Made by a program: the position numbers and the translations under genes. A DNA stretch of 64,000 nucleotides, from assembly GCA_023665085.1 (NCBI GenBank), contig JAMPEQ010000001.1, positions 186,001 to 250,000 on the forward strand, written 5' to 3'. The notes under the pieces were generated by a model. It was not told where the DNA came from. It ran no database searches and was given only the letters and a program-made list of their open reading frames with translations. This DNA comes from Bacteroides sp. (GTDB lineage: Bacteria; Bacillota; Clostridia; Oscillospirales; Acutalibacteraceae). Positions 20,167-29,142 of this stretch are shown here, in pieces. Numbering within the stretch: the first letter of the stretch is position 1; each line of letters starts with the position of its first letter.

Positions 20167-21183
20167 ATGTCAGTTTTAGTAACCGGAGGATTAGGCTATA
20201 TAGGATCTCACACCTGCGTTGAACTTATGAATGCCGGTGTTGATGTAGTAGTTGTTGATAATCTTTACAACTGTAAAAAAAGCTCGTATGACAGAATTAA
20301 GGCTTTAGTAGGCAGGGATTTCAAATTCTATCAATGCGACATCCGTGACGCTGATGGAATGGGTAAAATTTTTGAAAACGAAAGCATTGACTCGGTTATT
20401 CACTTTGCAGGACTTAAGGCAGTTGGTGAAAGTGTTGAAAAACCGCTTGAATATTTTGATAATAATGTAAACGGTACTCTCGTTCTTCTTGATGTAATGA
20501 GAAAGCATAATTGTAAAAAGATTGTATTTTCATCATCTGCAACAGTATACGGAATGAACAATATATCTCCTCTTAATGAAAATATGGAGGTTGGCGGAGT
20601 AACTAACCCATATGGCAGAACAAAATTCATGATTGAGTGTATTCTCAAGGACTTATTTACTTCTGACAACAGCTGGTCAATCTGTCTGCTTAGATATTTC
20701 AACCCAATCGGTGCTCACAAGAGCGGTACAATGGGTGAAGATCCTAACGGTATTCCAAACAACCTTATGCCTTATATAACACAAGTGGCTATCGGAAAAA
20801 GAGAGCATCTTAATGTATGGGGTAATGATTATGATACCCCTGACGGCACAGGCGTAAGAGATTATATTCACGTTGTCGACCTTGCTCTTGGTCATGTTAA
20901 GGCTGTTGAAAAGGTACGCGGTGAGGATGGATTATTCATTTATAATCTCGGAACAGGTACTGGATACTCTGTACTTGATGTTGTTAAGGCTTTTGAAAAA
21001 GCATCAGGGCAGAATATTCCTTATGAAATAGGACCAAGGCGTGCCGGCGACATTGCAACCTGCTATTCAGATCCAAGCAAAGCACTCAATGAGCTCGGCT
21101 GGAAAGCCGAAAGAGGCATTGAGGAAATGTGTGAGGATTCATGGAGATGGCAGAGCACTAATCCAAATGGATATCCCGACTAA
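20167..21183 (+). CDS. galE: UDP-glucose 4-epimerase
   Basis: Interconverts UDP-glucose and UDP-galactose (Leloir pathway and exopolysaccharide precursors). The 338-residue protein has the NAD-binding motif GGLGYIGSHTC at the N-terminus, SSSATVYG and the catalytic YGRTK. The C-terminal region has GTGTGYSVLDVV, typical of GalE. GGAGG lies 8 nt before the ATG. It follows proS by 27 nt and may be co-transcribed; a terminator follows. Confidence 0.95.
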   Translation: MSVLVTGGLGYIGSHTCVELMNAGVDVVVVDNLYNCKKSSYDRIKALVGRDFKFYQCDIRDADGMGKIFENESIDSVIHFAGLKAVGESVEKPLEYFDNNVNGTLVLLDVMRKHNCKKIVFSSSATVYGMNNISPLNENMEVGGVTNPYGRTKFMIECILKDLFTSDNSWSICLLRYFNPIGAHKSGTMGEDPNGIPNNLMPYITQVAIGKREHLNVWGNDYDTPDGTGVRDYIHVVDLALGHVKAVEKVRGEDGLFIYNLGTGTGYSVLDVVKAFEKASGQNIPYEIGPRRAGDIATCYSDPSKALNELGWKAERGIEEMCEDSWRWQSTNPNGYPD

Positions 21184-21192
21184 TAAAAAGAA

Positions 21193-21260
21193 AACCCTTC
21201 AATGATATGCATCCAAATATTAGACTTTTTGGGAATTCATATCACTGAAGGGTTATTTTA
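21193..21260 (+). terminator. Long hairpin terminator after galE
   Basis: AACCCTTCAATGATATG pairs with CATATCACTGAAGGGTT with one mismatch (21193-21209 with 21238-21254) around a 28-nt loop, followed by a T-rich stretch. Confidence 0.8.
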
Positions 21261-21319
21261 TGCCTTCTTGTTCACACCGCACCACTAAACTTTCTGCAAA
21301 CGCAAATGTTTCAATGATA

Positions 21320-21805
21320 TTATTGCATTAATTCAGCAGTTTTTATAACAAATTTATTAACTTTTTTCATTAATAAATATGAGATTATCAATGTCACAAT
21401 TTCAGCTATCGGGAATGTAAACCAAATAACGAAATTATCTATCTGTGACTTTAATACCAGCTGAGAAAATACCAAAACAACAGGAATACTGCATAAATTA
21501 TAATCGCGAGAAACTGAGCATTGCCCGCTACCTTGCTTGCCTTTTCCTTATCACCTAAACCTAAATTTTTAGCAACGAGCACACTTGTGCCTATTCCTGT
21601 ACCAATTGAAATAACTACCATAAGCATTTGAAACGGAAATGCCGGTGTTAATGCACTTTCTCCATTTTCTGCCATATTAGAAATAAATACGCTGTCAACA
21701 ATATTGTAAAGTGCTTGCAGCATCATTGAAACAATCATTGAATTCCCATTGACAGCATTAACTTTTTCACATGCATAACTGCCATTTTTCATCTCTTTTA
21801 TCCAT
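21320..21805 (-). pseudogene. Decayed MATE-family efflux pump gene
   Basis: The middle frame (21451-21792) encodes a MATE N-terminus (VSMMLQALYNIVDSVFISNM, then GTGIGTSVLVAKNLGLGDKEK). A second frame, from about 21470 down to the TAA at 21320, encodes a MATE C-terminus (VIWFTFPIAEIVTLIISYLLMKK). About 280 central residues are missing, so an internal deletion joined the ends out of frame. A good AGGAGG-ATG at 21805 opens a third frame that stops after about 12 codons, indicating another frameshift near the start. Not functional. Confidence 0.85.
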
Positions 21806-21826
21806 AACTACCTCCTGAAAACAAAA

Positions 21827-21877
21827 AAGATGCATAGCCATTACGATTGGAATTACGCAATAAGCTACACATCTTTG
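21827..21877. repeat. Imperfect hairpin between MATE remnant and ABC permease
   Basis: AAAGATGCATAGC and GCTACACATCTTTG can pair with one small internal mismatch around a 25-nt loop. It lies upstream of the MATE remnant and downstream of the ABC permease, and probably serves as the ABC operon terminator. Nothing else is seen up to 21966. Confidence 0.45.
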
Positions 21878-21966
21878 TATTATTATAATGTCTTTTCTAA
21901 AATTATCAAAGGCGATTTTGCACAAACTTGATACATAAATCGCACATGAATTTATGTTTTATTTCG

Positions 21967-24411
21967 CTATTCAACGCCCTTTAGCGATGTTACCATATCA
22001 AGCTTTTTAATATTTTTTCGAAATAGCAGACTTACAAGCAGCGATACACCGATTGTTATACCTGCACTGATAAAGAAGGATGGAGCACTAAGATTTACCA
22101 TCATATCAAATTCATCACCTGCCGATTTGATAACAGCAGATACCAAGCCAAGTCCGCACGGTACACCAAAAATAACACCGGCAACAGCAAAGATTAGATT
22201 CTGGATAAGATTGAGATTTAATATTCTGCCCGTCGAAAAGCCTATAACCTTAAGCGTTGCATTTTCTCTTTCTTTTTCAGTAAACGTCAACTGACCGAGG
22301 TTATAAAGAACAACTACAGCAAGAATCAATGCAAACAGTATCAAAACTGCAACCATCATATTCATAGTTTCCATATAATTACTCCAGAAATTATGCATAT
22401 CATCAGCAGTTAGAACATTAATTACTGAATCACTCTTATAATCATTCAGTTTTTGCAGAGTATCAACATAGGTCGGATTAAATTCGCAGCCGAGGCTTTC
22501 AAGTGTATTCCTTGTGATAACCAAACCCTGTGTCATAGGTGTTCGACATATTATGGAAACCTTTGATTTAACCCATTTATCAGAGGTGTAGATATGCCAT
22601 TCAAACTCGTCACCCTCTTTAAGACCGAGTGCGTTTGCTGCTTTTAAAGACAGTGCAATCGTATTATTATCAGGTGCAATCTGTTTTCTTCCTGAGTCAG
22701 TAATATAAAAACATCCCTCGCCGTCTGCAACAGTAACAGTCTGCGTCTTTTTAACACCATTTGCTCTGATTTCAATCGGCGAAGTCATAATCAATTCACC
22801 GTTGATATTCTTAGCGATACTCTCAGCTTCTTTTATTGATACTGATGAATCAAGTGTAAGTCTTGTTTGCTGCACCTGAATTTCATTATACATCCAATGT
22901 TCCATATCGTCCATACAGTCATACATTGAAAATGCGCCGACGAGCAGTGCCATACAGCTTACTGTACCTACTATTCCCATAAGAGTTCTTGCTTTTCCTC
23001 TTATAAAGCTTCGCCAGCTCCACCTGAAATTGAAATTCATTTTACTCCAGACGGCTGATTTTTCAATTTTTGATATTTTAAAATTCTTTGGTGCTTTTGG
23101 TCTGAGTGTTGCTGCAGGAGTATCTCCAAGTACTTTATATACAGTTAAAAATGTTGTAAGCGTGCATGCAAGAACAGTTACAACAGCTACTAGGATAAAC
23201 GAAATATCAAAGCCCGATTTCCATTCAGGCAAGGCAAAATAGCTCGACATTGAACCATAGAATAAATGCGGTAAGGTTAACGGACCTATAATACATCCGA
23301 GCACCGCACCAATTAGGCTTACCCAAAAGCCGTAATTTACATAATGCAGTGTTATTTTTGCCTTACCAAATCCAAGTGCTTTGAGTGTGCCAATCTGTGT
23401 TCTTTGGTTATTAACAAGCCTGTTCATACTTGTAATAATTGCAAGAATTGCAATTATCAAAAATGCCACCGGGAAAATCGCTCCCATCATTTTGTGCTGT
23501 GACATCTCGGCATCCAGCATCATAATTCCTTCAGTTTCCGCTCTTGTGGTAAAAACTGCATAACTGCCTTTTAGTACCTCGTCTATTTCATCAGACAAAT
23601 CCTTTGCATCAACTGAGGATGTAAAAATAATCTGCGTGAACGGAGTCATCTCGGCAAACTCGCTTGCGTCTGCCCTTTCAATTATGTTAATTATACTATC
23701 TTTAGAAAAGCGTTTAATCAGATTAGCATTCTTTTTTATATCTTCGTTATCGTCTGCAAACTCACCAATAAGATCTTCAACAGATTTATCACTATTTTTT
23801 ACGTAATTGATAATATAGTCCTTAATTGGAAGAGATTTATATGAGCAGTACGCAAAACCAACAGTATTATAATCAGGCCACAAGTCATTTTCATTTGCAT
23901 AATACTGATATTCACTGCTGTATATCAAGCCCGCAATTTTCAATGAAAAAGGTGTACCCTCAAATACAAATGTATATTCGTCTCCCAATTTTAAGCCTTT
24001 AGTATCTGCAAACTGCTTATCAAGCCACACCTTGCCATCAACATCAGGGTTAAACTCCTCACCCTCAACTACTAACGGCTTGCATATAGAGTTCTTCTCT
24101 AAGCCGTAAAGGTAAACAGTAGGATTATACTTGTCCTGTCCCGTGACCTCAACATAGCATCTCTTTTCTGCACCGGTAATACCATCAATATTTTTAACTT
24201 TATTTACATCGGCGTTACTGAATCCCTCGCCCCATATCCAGCCGTCTGCAAGATTAGTCTGTTCGTAGTAGCCTTTGCGGAAGCTATCAACGCCTGCCCA
24301 TTCACCGCCGATTCCCGTAAATATAAAAACGCCTAAAAATGCCATTATCATAACAGAAATGAACTGCCATTTATTTTGCTTTATGTCCTGAAGCATTTTT
24401 TGTTTGAGCAT
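21967..24411 (-). CDS. ABC transporter permease, FtsX/MacB type
   Basis: An 814-residue membrane protein with the double FtsX arrangement. The first membrane helix is near residues 15-35 (FISVMIMAFLGVFIFTGI), followed by a large extracellular domain, three helices (about 310-430), a second extracellular domain and three terminal helices. This resembles exporters of antimicrobial peptides, lipids or drugs, or envelope-modifying transporters. Its ATG overlaps the stop of the ATPase gene (TAATG), with GAGGTG 8 nt upstream, so the two are translationally coupled. Substrate unknown. Confidence 0.9.
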   Translation of the reverse strand: MLKQKMLQDIKQNKWQFISVMIMAFLGVFIFTGIGGEWAGVDSFRKGYYEQTNLADGWIWGEGFSNADVNKVKNIDGITGAEKRCYVEVTGQDKYNPTVYLYGLEKNSICKPLVVEGEEFNPDVDGKVWLDKQFADTKGLKLGDEYTFVFEGTPFSLKIAGLIYSSEYQYYANENDLWPDYNTVGFAYCSYKSLPIKDYIINYVKNSDKSVEDLIGEFADDNEDIKKNANLIKRFSKDSIINIIERADASEFAEMTPFTQIIFTSSVDAKDLSDEIDEVLKGSYAVFTTRAETEGIMMLDAEMSQHKMMGAIFPVAFLIIAILAIITSMNRLVNNQRTQIGTLKALGFGKAKITLHYVNYGFWVSLIGAVLGCIIGPLTLPHLFYGSMSSYFALPEWKSGFDISFILVAVVTVLACTLTTFLTVYKVLGDTPAATLRPKAPKNFKISKIEKSAVWSKMNFNFRWSWRSFIRGKARTLMGIVGTVSCMALLVGAFSMYDCMDDMEHWMYNEIQVQQTRLTLDSSVSIKEAESIAKNINGELIMTSPIEIRANGVKKTQTVTVADGEGCFYITDSGRKQIAPDNNTIALSLKAANALGLKEGDEFEWHIYTSDKWVKSKVSIICRTPMTQGLVITRNTLESLGCEFNPTYVDTLQKLNDYKSDSVINVLTADDMHNFWSNYMETMNMMVAVLILFALILAVVVLYNLGQLTFTEKERENATLKVIGFSTGRILNLNLIQNLIFAVAGVIFGVPCGLGLVSAVIKSAGDEFDMMVNLSAPSFFISAGITIGVSLLVSLLFRKNIKKLDMVTSLKGVE

Positions 24412-25112
24412 TACCAATTCACCTCGCAAACTGCTTTAGGATTTTCGTTGATAATAACATCTTTGATTTTGCCGTTTTTAACCTTTATAATTTTGTCTGC
24501 CGCCTCAGCAAGTGCAGCATTGTGAGTAACAATAATTACAGTTGTGCCCTTTTCTCTGCTTAAACTCTGTAAAAGCGTTAATATCTGCACACCTGTTTCA
24601 CTGTCAAGTGCACCTGTTGGCTCATCACATAAAAGCATTTTAGGATTTTTGCAAATTGCTCTTGCTATTGACACTCGCTGTTGCTCACCGCCTGAAAGCT
24701 GTGACGGAAACTGATATTTATGATCAAGCAGTCCTACCTCATCAAGCACCTGAGATGCAGTCATAGCATTGTCGCATATATCTGAAATCAACTCAATATT
24801 TTCAATAGCAGTCAGGGTTGGAATTAAGTTGTAAAACTGAAATACAAAACCAACATCTGATGCCCTATACTTAGTCATTTTCTTGTCGTTAAGAGCAGCA
24901 ATATTCTTGCCGTCAACAATAATTTCACCGCTTGCTGCCTTTTCCATTCCGCCAAGCAAATTGAGTAATGTTGACTTTCCTGCGCCTGATGGTCCGAGAA
25001 TAACAACAAATTCACCCTTATCAATACTGAAGCTTGCCTCATCAAGTGCATTAATAATGTGAAGCCCTGTAAAATACTGCTTTGTAACATTTTTAAATTC
25101 AATTAACGCCAT
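24411..25112 (-). CDS. ABC transporter ATP-binding protein (LolD/MacB type)
   Basis: The ATPase partner of the FtsX-type permease. It has Walker A GPSGAGKSTLL, signature LSGGEQQRVSIARAI, Walker B MLLCDEPTGALD and the H-loop VTHNAALAE; 233 residues from the ATG at 25112, which has AAAGAG 7 nt upstream. Its promoter region carries two inverted-repeat operators (see 25131-25248), but no regulator gene is next to it. Confidence 0.95.
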   Translation of the reverse strand: MALIEFKNVTKQYFTGLHIINALDEASFSIDKGEFVVILGPSGAGKSTLLNLLGGMEKAASGEIIVDGKNIAALNDKKMTKYRASDVGFVFQFYNLIPTLTAIENIELISDICDNAMTASQVLDEVGLLDHKYQFPSQLSGGEQQRVSIARAICKNPKMLLCDEPTGALDSETGVQILTLLQSLSREKGTTVIIVTHNAALAEAADKIIKVKNGKIKDVIINENPKAVCEVNW

Positions 25113-25130
25113 TCTGTTCACTCTTTCTTG

Positions 25131-25248
25131 AGTTAGTCACTACTAACTATCTGTAAAAAAATATAGGCATAATGCCATAAATCAGAAATAATTATAGTCA
25201 TGTATTTATTTCTATATATAAGTTAGCATAAACTAACTTATTTGTCAA
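25131..25248 (-). promoter_or_regulatory. Promoter with two palindromic operators for the ABC exporter operon
   Basis: On the minus strand TTGACA (25243-25248) and TAACTT (about 25220-25225) form a promoter with a 17-nt spacer. The spacer and -10 contain the palindrome TAAGTTAG-6-CTAACTTA (25219-25240). A second palindrome with the same half-site, AGTTAGT-4-ACTAACT (25131-25148), lies between promoter and start codon. Such repeats are typical of TetR- or MarR-type repressor sites (inference). Confidence 0.7.
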
Positions 25249-25614
25249 TAATAATGTCAAAAATAAATGTGTCAGGAAAATTCTATCTGATTAAATCAAA
25301 CTGAATTTAATCTGCAATCAAATCATTTGGCTGTTTACAAAGTTTTAGGACACCCTCTTTATCAAGGATGTCCTAAAGTACTTTTTTTAATGGTGGAGAT
25401 GTCCAACATTGAAAAATTGGAGTTCTTCAAAAACGGCGTAACTACGGCACTTTTTAAAGTTAATCAATTACTGAATTTTAAAATCTACCCCTTATTCTAC
25501 CCCACTAAGTAAAAAACTATAAATATTTGTTCAACAAAACAACAACTCACTTATAATTGTTAATATAGATTATAATCATTTATTATATTAATGTCAAAAT
25601 CTTTTATTAAAATA
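25249..25614. other. Chromosome-to-ICE junction region
   Basis: No gene is seen. It holds a hairpin at 25344-25377 (TTTAGGACA with TGTCCTAAA, extended by CCT/AGG) followed by a T-run, probably a terminator. Direct repeats of CTACCCC occur near 25485-25504, close to the integrase 3' end. The left attachment site most likely lies here, but the other ICE end is outside the window, so its core cannot be fixed. Confidence 0.45.
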
Positions 25615-26784
25615 TCAACCTGCTAAATTTACAATGTAACTATCTAACTTTGTAATGGAATCATTGTTCATACTATCGAATACATCTGCATAGGTATCCA
25701 ATGTTATATGAATATCCGTATGCCCCAACCATTTTTTTAATACTATTGCAGGTACATTAGCTTCAATACAACGGGTAGCAAATGTATGCCTTAAAGAATG
25801 CTGTCCTCTTTTTTCAATACCACATTTTTCGCAAACTCTCTTAAAAAAGCAATTCACTTGACTTGTGCTAATAATACCATTCTTTTGCTCATCGTAAAAA
25901 ATCAAATTAAATGGATTCTCGCTTTTATTATCAATAGCATCTTTAAGAATAGGCTTTAACATATTCATTATTGGAATATCTCTAACACCTGCATCTGTTT
26001 TTGTACCATTTTTTATAAAATCCCTATAGTTTTCTCCTCGTGCTACAGTTGACCTAATATGTATAACATCTTTCTCAAAATCAATACATTCAGGTGTAAG
26101 GGCATTAATTTCGCCCATCCTCATTCCTGTAAATAATTCAATCAATAACTGTCTACTATAATCATTTCGATTTTTTTGCCCTTTATAATTTTGCAAAAAG
26201 GCAGCAAATTTTGCTTGTTCACACCTTGTAAGTGCTTTAACCTTTTTATCGGGCTTATTTGATTTAGGACACCTTAGATTATTAGATAGCATTATATTTT
26301 TCTGAATAATATCTCTATTACAAGCCTCTCTAAAAGCCATTTTTAATTGCAAAAAGACTTTTCCTATAGTGCTATTAGAATAGTGTGTTATCGAGCGAAG
26401 AAACATATCAACTTGAAATTCAGTTAATTCACATATTGGAACATCTCCAATAAAACTTTTTTCAATGATACGCAGATTAGCCATATTTCTTGAATATCCC
26501 TGCTCGTGAACAAAATTCTTTTCTAAATCCGATTGGTACTTTTCTTTAACTATATCAGGTATAGTAGCATCAATATCTATACCTGATTTTTTCTTTTCTA
26601 AATCGCAAAGGAATTTTTCTGCCTTTTTCATACAGATAATATCGCTTTGACCATAAAATGATTTTCGTTTGATTTCGTTATATTCATCTGTATATACGAT
26701 TCTGTATTCAAATGTACCATTTGAGCGTTTTCTGAAAGAGCCTTCACCTTTTTCTTTTTTCACTTGCTTTTTTGTTTTTGCCAT
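25615..26784 (-). CDS. int: Tyrosine site-specific recombinase (ICE integrase)
   Basis: Integrates and excises the element. It has 389 residues: an N-terminal AP2-like arm-binding domain (GSFRKRSNGTFEYRI), a SAM-like core-binding domain (about 70-170) and a catalytic domain with Arg in FTGMRMGEINAL, HxxR in HSLRHTFATR, a second His in LGHTDIHITLDTY and the nucleophilic Tyr at the end of that motif. The ATG at 26784 is supported by AAGGAG. It sits at the outer left end reading outward, as in Tn916-like elements. Confidence 0.95.
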   Translation of the reverse strand: MAKTKKQVKKEKGEGSFRKRSNGTFEYRIVYTDEYNEIKRKSFYGQSDIICMKKAEKFLCDLEKKKSGIDIDATIPDIVKEKYQSDLEKNFVHEQGYSRNMANLRIIEKSFIGDVPICELTEFQVDMFLRSITHYSNSTIGKVFLQLKMAFREACNRDIIQKNIMLSNNLRCPKSNKPDKKVKALTRCEQAKFAAFLQNYKGQKNRNDYSRQLLIELFTGMRMGEINALTPECIDFEKDVIHIRSTVARGENYRDFIKNGTKTDAGVRDIPIMNMLKPILKDAIDNKSENPFNLIFYDEQKNGIISTSQVNCFFKRVCEKCGIEKRGQHSLRHTFATRCIEANVPAIVLKKWLGHTDIHITLDTYADVFDSMNNDSITKLDSYIVNLAG

Positions 26785-26798
26785 AATTACCTTTCTCC

Positions 26799-27035
26799 TT
26801 ATTTCCAAAATCCGTCATTCTGTTTCAAATGCTTTTTTGAAAAGTAATCAATTAAAGCGTGTGCCTCTACTACCTTTATTCTTCCGAAATCAGATGACGG
26901 GAATTTAGGATCATTAAATAATTTCTGCACAGTATTTTCACTCCAGCCAAGCATTTCCTTAAGGTCTGAAATGGTATAAAATTTCACATCACTTGATATA
27001 TACATCTGACGATGCTTTTCACTAATACTGTTCAT
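26799..27035 (-). CDS. Excisionase-like helix-turn-helix protein
   Basis: A 78-residue winged-helix DNA-binding protein (ISDLKEMLGWSENTVQKLFNDPKFP), directly upstream of the integrase with 14 nt between. Position and size match the excisionase that directs element excision; that role is inferred. Confidence 0.8.
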   Translation of the reverse strand: MNSISEKHRQMYISSDVKFYTISDLKEMLGWSENTVQKLFNDPKFPSSDFGRIKVVEAHALIDYFSKKHLKQNDGFWK

Positions 27036-27130
27036 AACTACCTCCTTGGCGCTGATTTTATATCGTTTATTAAAATCTGTTAATTATGCGATTTGAAAAT
27101 TTGCATATTTGACAGTTGTATATGTTTTTA

Positions 27131-27487
27131 TTATTTAATTTGCCCTATGCCCAAACTAATACATATTGCATTATCAATATTTTCAATATGAACATCACTC
27201 AAATGTCCGATATATGAATCTAATCGTTTCTTATCAATCGTTCTTATCTGCTCAAGCAAAACGATTGACGGAGCCTCAAGACCACTTTCGGTATTAACAA
27301 AGTAGTGAGTAGGCAGTTTGGCTTTTACTCCCACTCGGCTTGTTATGGCTGCGATAATTACTGTCGGACTATGCTTGTTACCAACATTGTTTTGAATAAT
27401 AAGTACAGGTCTGTAGCCCCTCTGTTCAGAGCCTATGCCTCTGCCTAAATCGGCATAATACATATCTCCTCTTAAATAATCTTTCAT
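27131..27487 (-). CDS. MazF/PemK-family endoribonuclease-like protein, no antitoxin next to it
   Basis: A 118-residue MazF-fold protein: RGDMYYADLGRGIGSEQRGYRPVLIIQN matches the MazF N-terminus (shown by RGDMYYADLGRGIGSEQRGY), and later ITSRVGVKAKLPTHY and LEQIRTIDKKRL are conserved. In the family it cuts mRNA. GAAGGAGG precedes the ATG closely. No antitoxin gene lies upstream; instead there is about 500 nt of non-coding DNA with hairpins, one of which (27523-27593) is in its leader. Such orphan mazF genes are common in Tn1549-like elements. Confidence 0.88.
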   Translation of the reverse strand: MKDYLRGDMYYADLGRGIGSEQRGYRPVLIIQNNVGNKHSPTVIIAAITSRVGVKAKLPTHYFVNTESGLEAPSIVLLEQIRTIDKKRLDSYIGHLSDVHIENIDNAICISLGIGQIK

Positions 27488-27984
27488 AAGTAACCTCCTT
27501 CATAGACTTTTGCCTATGTAAGAGCCAATCAATAAGACTTTAATTGTTGAGTTTCTCATTAAGAAAAAATAAATGTTGTCCTACTGATTGGCTAATATAT
27601 GAAAGCAATTTAATTTGTCCTCAACACCCCAAATTGCAAATAAGGGAATCATCAAACGGCTGATTGCTAATCAGCTCCACAGGAGTTCCACCTCTCCGAT
27701 TTCATCCGAGCTGCTCTCATTAGTTGCGACGGTTTTATCACGCTCGACTTGTGACTAAGCAGGAGTATCATTGTCCCTATTGCCTGTCATCGCCGTATCA
27801 GTGGCAAACTGATATTTATAACAATCAATTCTCGCTCGGCTAAATAGTGTCTTGGCGTGATTATTAAAGCAGCTTATGCACCCTGCATAACAATAGGAAT
27901 GTATTTGATGAATGACTTATTCAGTTGTACGAAAGGTAGTCCTTTCATAAACTTCAACTTGTTCGGGGCGTTTTGTTCGGGGTA
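27488..27984 (-). ncRNA. Candidate structured RNA or leader between sigma-like gene and mazF
   Basis: About 500 nt with no convincing gene and a less A/T-rich, motif-dense sequence. Hairpins seen on the minus strand: GAAAGG-4-CCTTTC (near 27935-27950), ATCAGT-5-ACTGAT (27797-27813), GCTGATT-3-AATCAGC (27659-27675) and AGCCAATCA/TGATTGGCT (27585-27593 with 27523-27531). A direct repeat of GTTCGGGG with a 14-nt period lies at 27961-27982. One small frame (27874-27948, 24 codons, beginning MKGLPFVQLNKSF) lacks a clear ribosome-binding site. RNA identity is not recognised. Confidence 0.4.
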
Positions 27985-28473
27985 TTATTCAAAATTTTTC
28001 AAAAACTTTTTTCGAGCAGTCATAATTGACTCATAAATTGTTGATACTGCTTTGCATTCCTCCTCTGCAATTTGTCTGTATGTATAGTTTTCTGAATAGT
28101 GTTTTAGAAACCTTCTTTTCGGCAATGGTAATAATGTTGACAATGCCATTTCAATCTTGCTTTGCAATTCGGCATTATTTAATATTTCGGCAATAGAATC
28201 AGTTTCATATCTCATCAGAGTATCCGATTCAATTCTTTTTGACTGCCTGATTTCTCTCATTTGATGTTTGGATTCATTTCGGTTATATAACTGATTGATT
28301 TCCAAATACTGCTGCCATTCACCAATACTAAAAACCTTGTTAAAATTCAATTTCAGTTCAGGCAATATTGAAAACAGCTTGTCCTGTTCAATATCACTAA
28401 CACAAACCAAAACTGAATTTTCTTTCATTTCATATTCGTGAGAAACATCATATATCTCACATATCTTTTTCAT
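27985..28473 (-). CDS. Sigma-70 region-4-like regulator of the ICE
   Basis: A 162-residue protein whose C-terminal 65 residues form a sigma region 4 helix-turn-helix (LLPLPKRRFLKHYSENYTYRQIAEEE, shown in part as KRRFLKHYSENYTYRQIAEE). The N-terminal half is unrelated to known sigma domains. Such proteins are standard near the integrase end of Tn916/Tn1549-like elements and are thought to control element genes. Confidence 0.8.
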   Translation of the reverse strand: MKKICEIYDVSHEYEMKENSVLVCVSDIEQDKLFSILPELKLNFNKVFSIGEWQQYLEINQLYNRNESKHQMREIRQSKRIESDTLMRYETDSIAEILNNAELQSKIEMALSTLLPLPKRRFLKHYSENYTYRQIAEEECKAVSTIYESIMTARKKFLKNFE

Positions 28474-28588
28474 TTGTTTTAACCTCCAAATTTTGAACTG
28501 TCCTGATTTTCAAAATTCAGAGATTATGGATATTTTGCTATGTATGGTTGCCAAAGAGATATAGTTATATCGTCCTTTCAAAAAGAAC

Positions 28589-28630
28589 AAAAGAGATAGA
28601 AGCCGGATTTCTCCGACTTCTATCTCTTTT
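28589..28630 (-). terminator. Strong hairpin terminator after the agrDB-xre unit
   Basis: AAAAGAGATAGAAG pairs with CTTCTATCTCTTTT, extended by CGG/CCG past one mismatch. On the minus strand a T-rich tract follows. The remaining intergenic DNA (28474-28588 and 28631-28770) shows nothing else. Confidence 0.85.
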
Positions 28631-28770
28631 ATAACTATTCTTTTGTCCTTTTAGTCTTTTATATGTTAAGCATATATTATATGCGTTATTATCAAATTTA
28701 GGTGTTCCCCATTGGGTAACAGCAAGTTCAAAAAATATATCCCGATTGGGACATATTTTTATTTTTCAAT

Positions 28771-29142
28771 TTATTTCAATAATTCATTCCAAAATTCATT
28801 TGAATATCCAAGTTTGCTTGCTTTCCGTATAAGGTTGTTTGCCTTTTCCTCGCTGATCAAATATTCAGAAATATCTGCAGGGATATAAAAATTCTTATCA
28901 TCATTTATTCTTTTACACTTGGCAGCCAAGTCAAAGAATATTTCAGCAGATTCATCATCAAGATTTAATCCCTTTGCAAGTCTTAATAAAACATCATCAC
29001 TTGGTGGCGGTTTGCTGCCATTTTCTATTTTCAAAATATATGTATGTGCTACATCTGCTTTATTAGATAATTCTCTTAAAGAGATATTTTTTTGCTGTCG
29101 TTTTTCTTTCAGAAAGACACCAAACAAGTTATGTTTCAACAT
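28771..29142 (-). CDS. XRE-family transcriptional regulator in the agr operon
   Basis: About 123 residues: an N-terminal XRE helix-turn-helix (FLKEKRQQKNISLRELSNKA, then HTYILKIENGSKPPPSDDVL) and a short C-terminal tail. The ATG at 29142 overlaps the agrB stop by 14 bp, so it is the third gene of agrD-agrB-xre. It may regulate agr or element genes (inference). Confidence 0.88.
   Translation of the reverse strand: MLKHNLFGVFLKEKRQQKNISLRELSNKADVAHTYILKIENGSKPPPSDDVLLRLAKGLNLDDESAEIFFDLAAKCKRINDDKNFYIPADISEYLISEEKANNLIRKASKLGYSNEFWNELLK

Noticed and set aside
27874-27948. 24-codon frame in the region upstream of mazF as a gene
   Set aside because: No convincing ribosome-binding site, and it overlaps a hairpin; kept only as a note in the non-coding entry.
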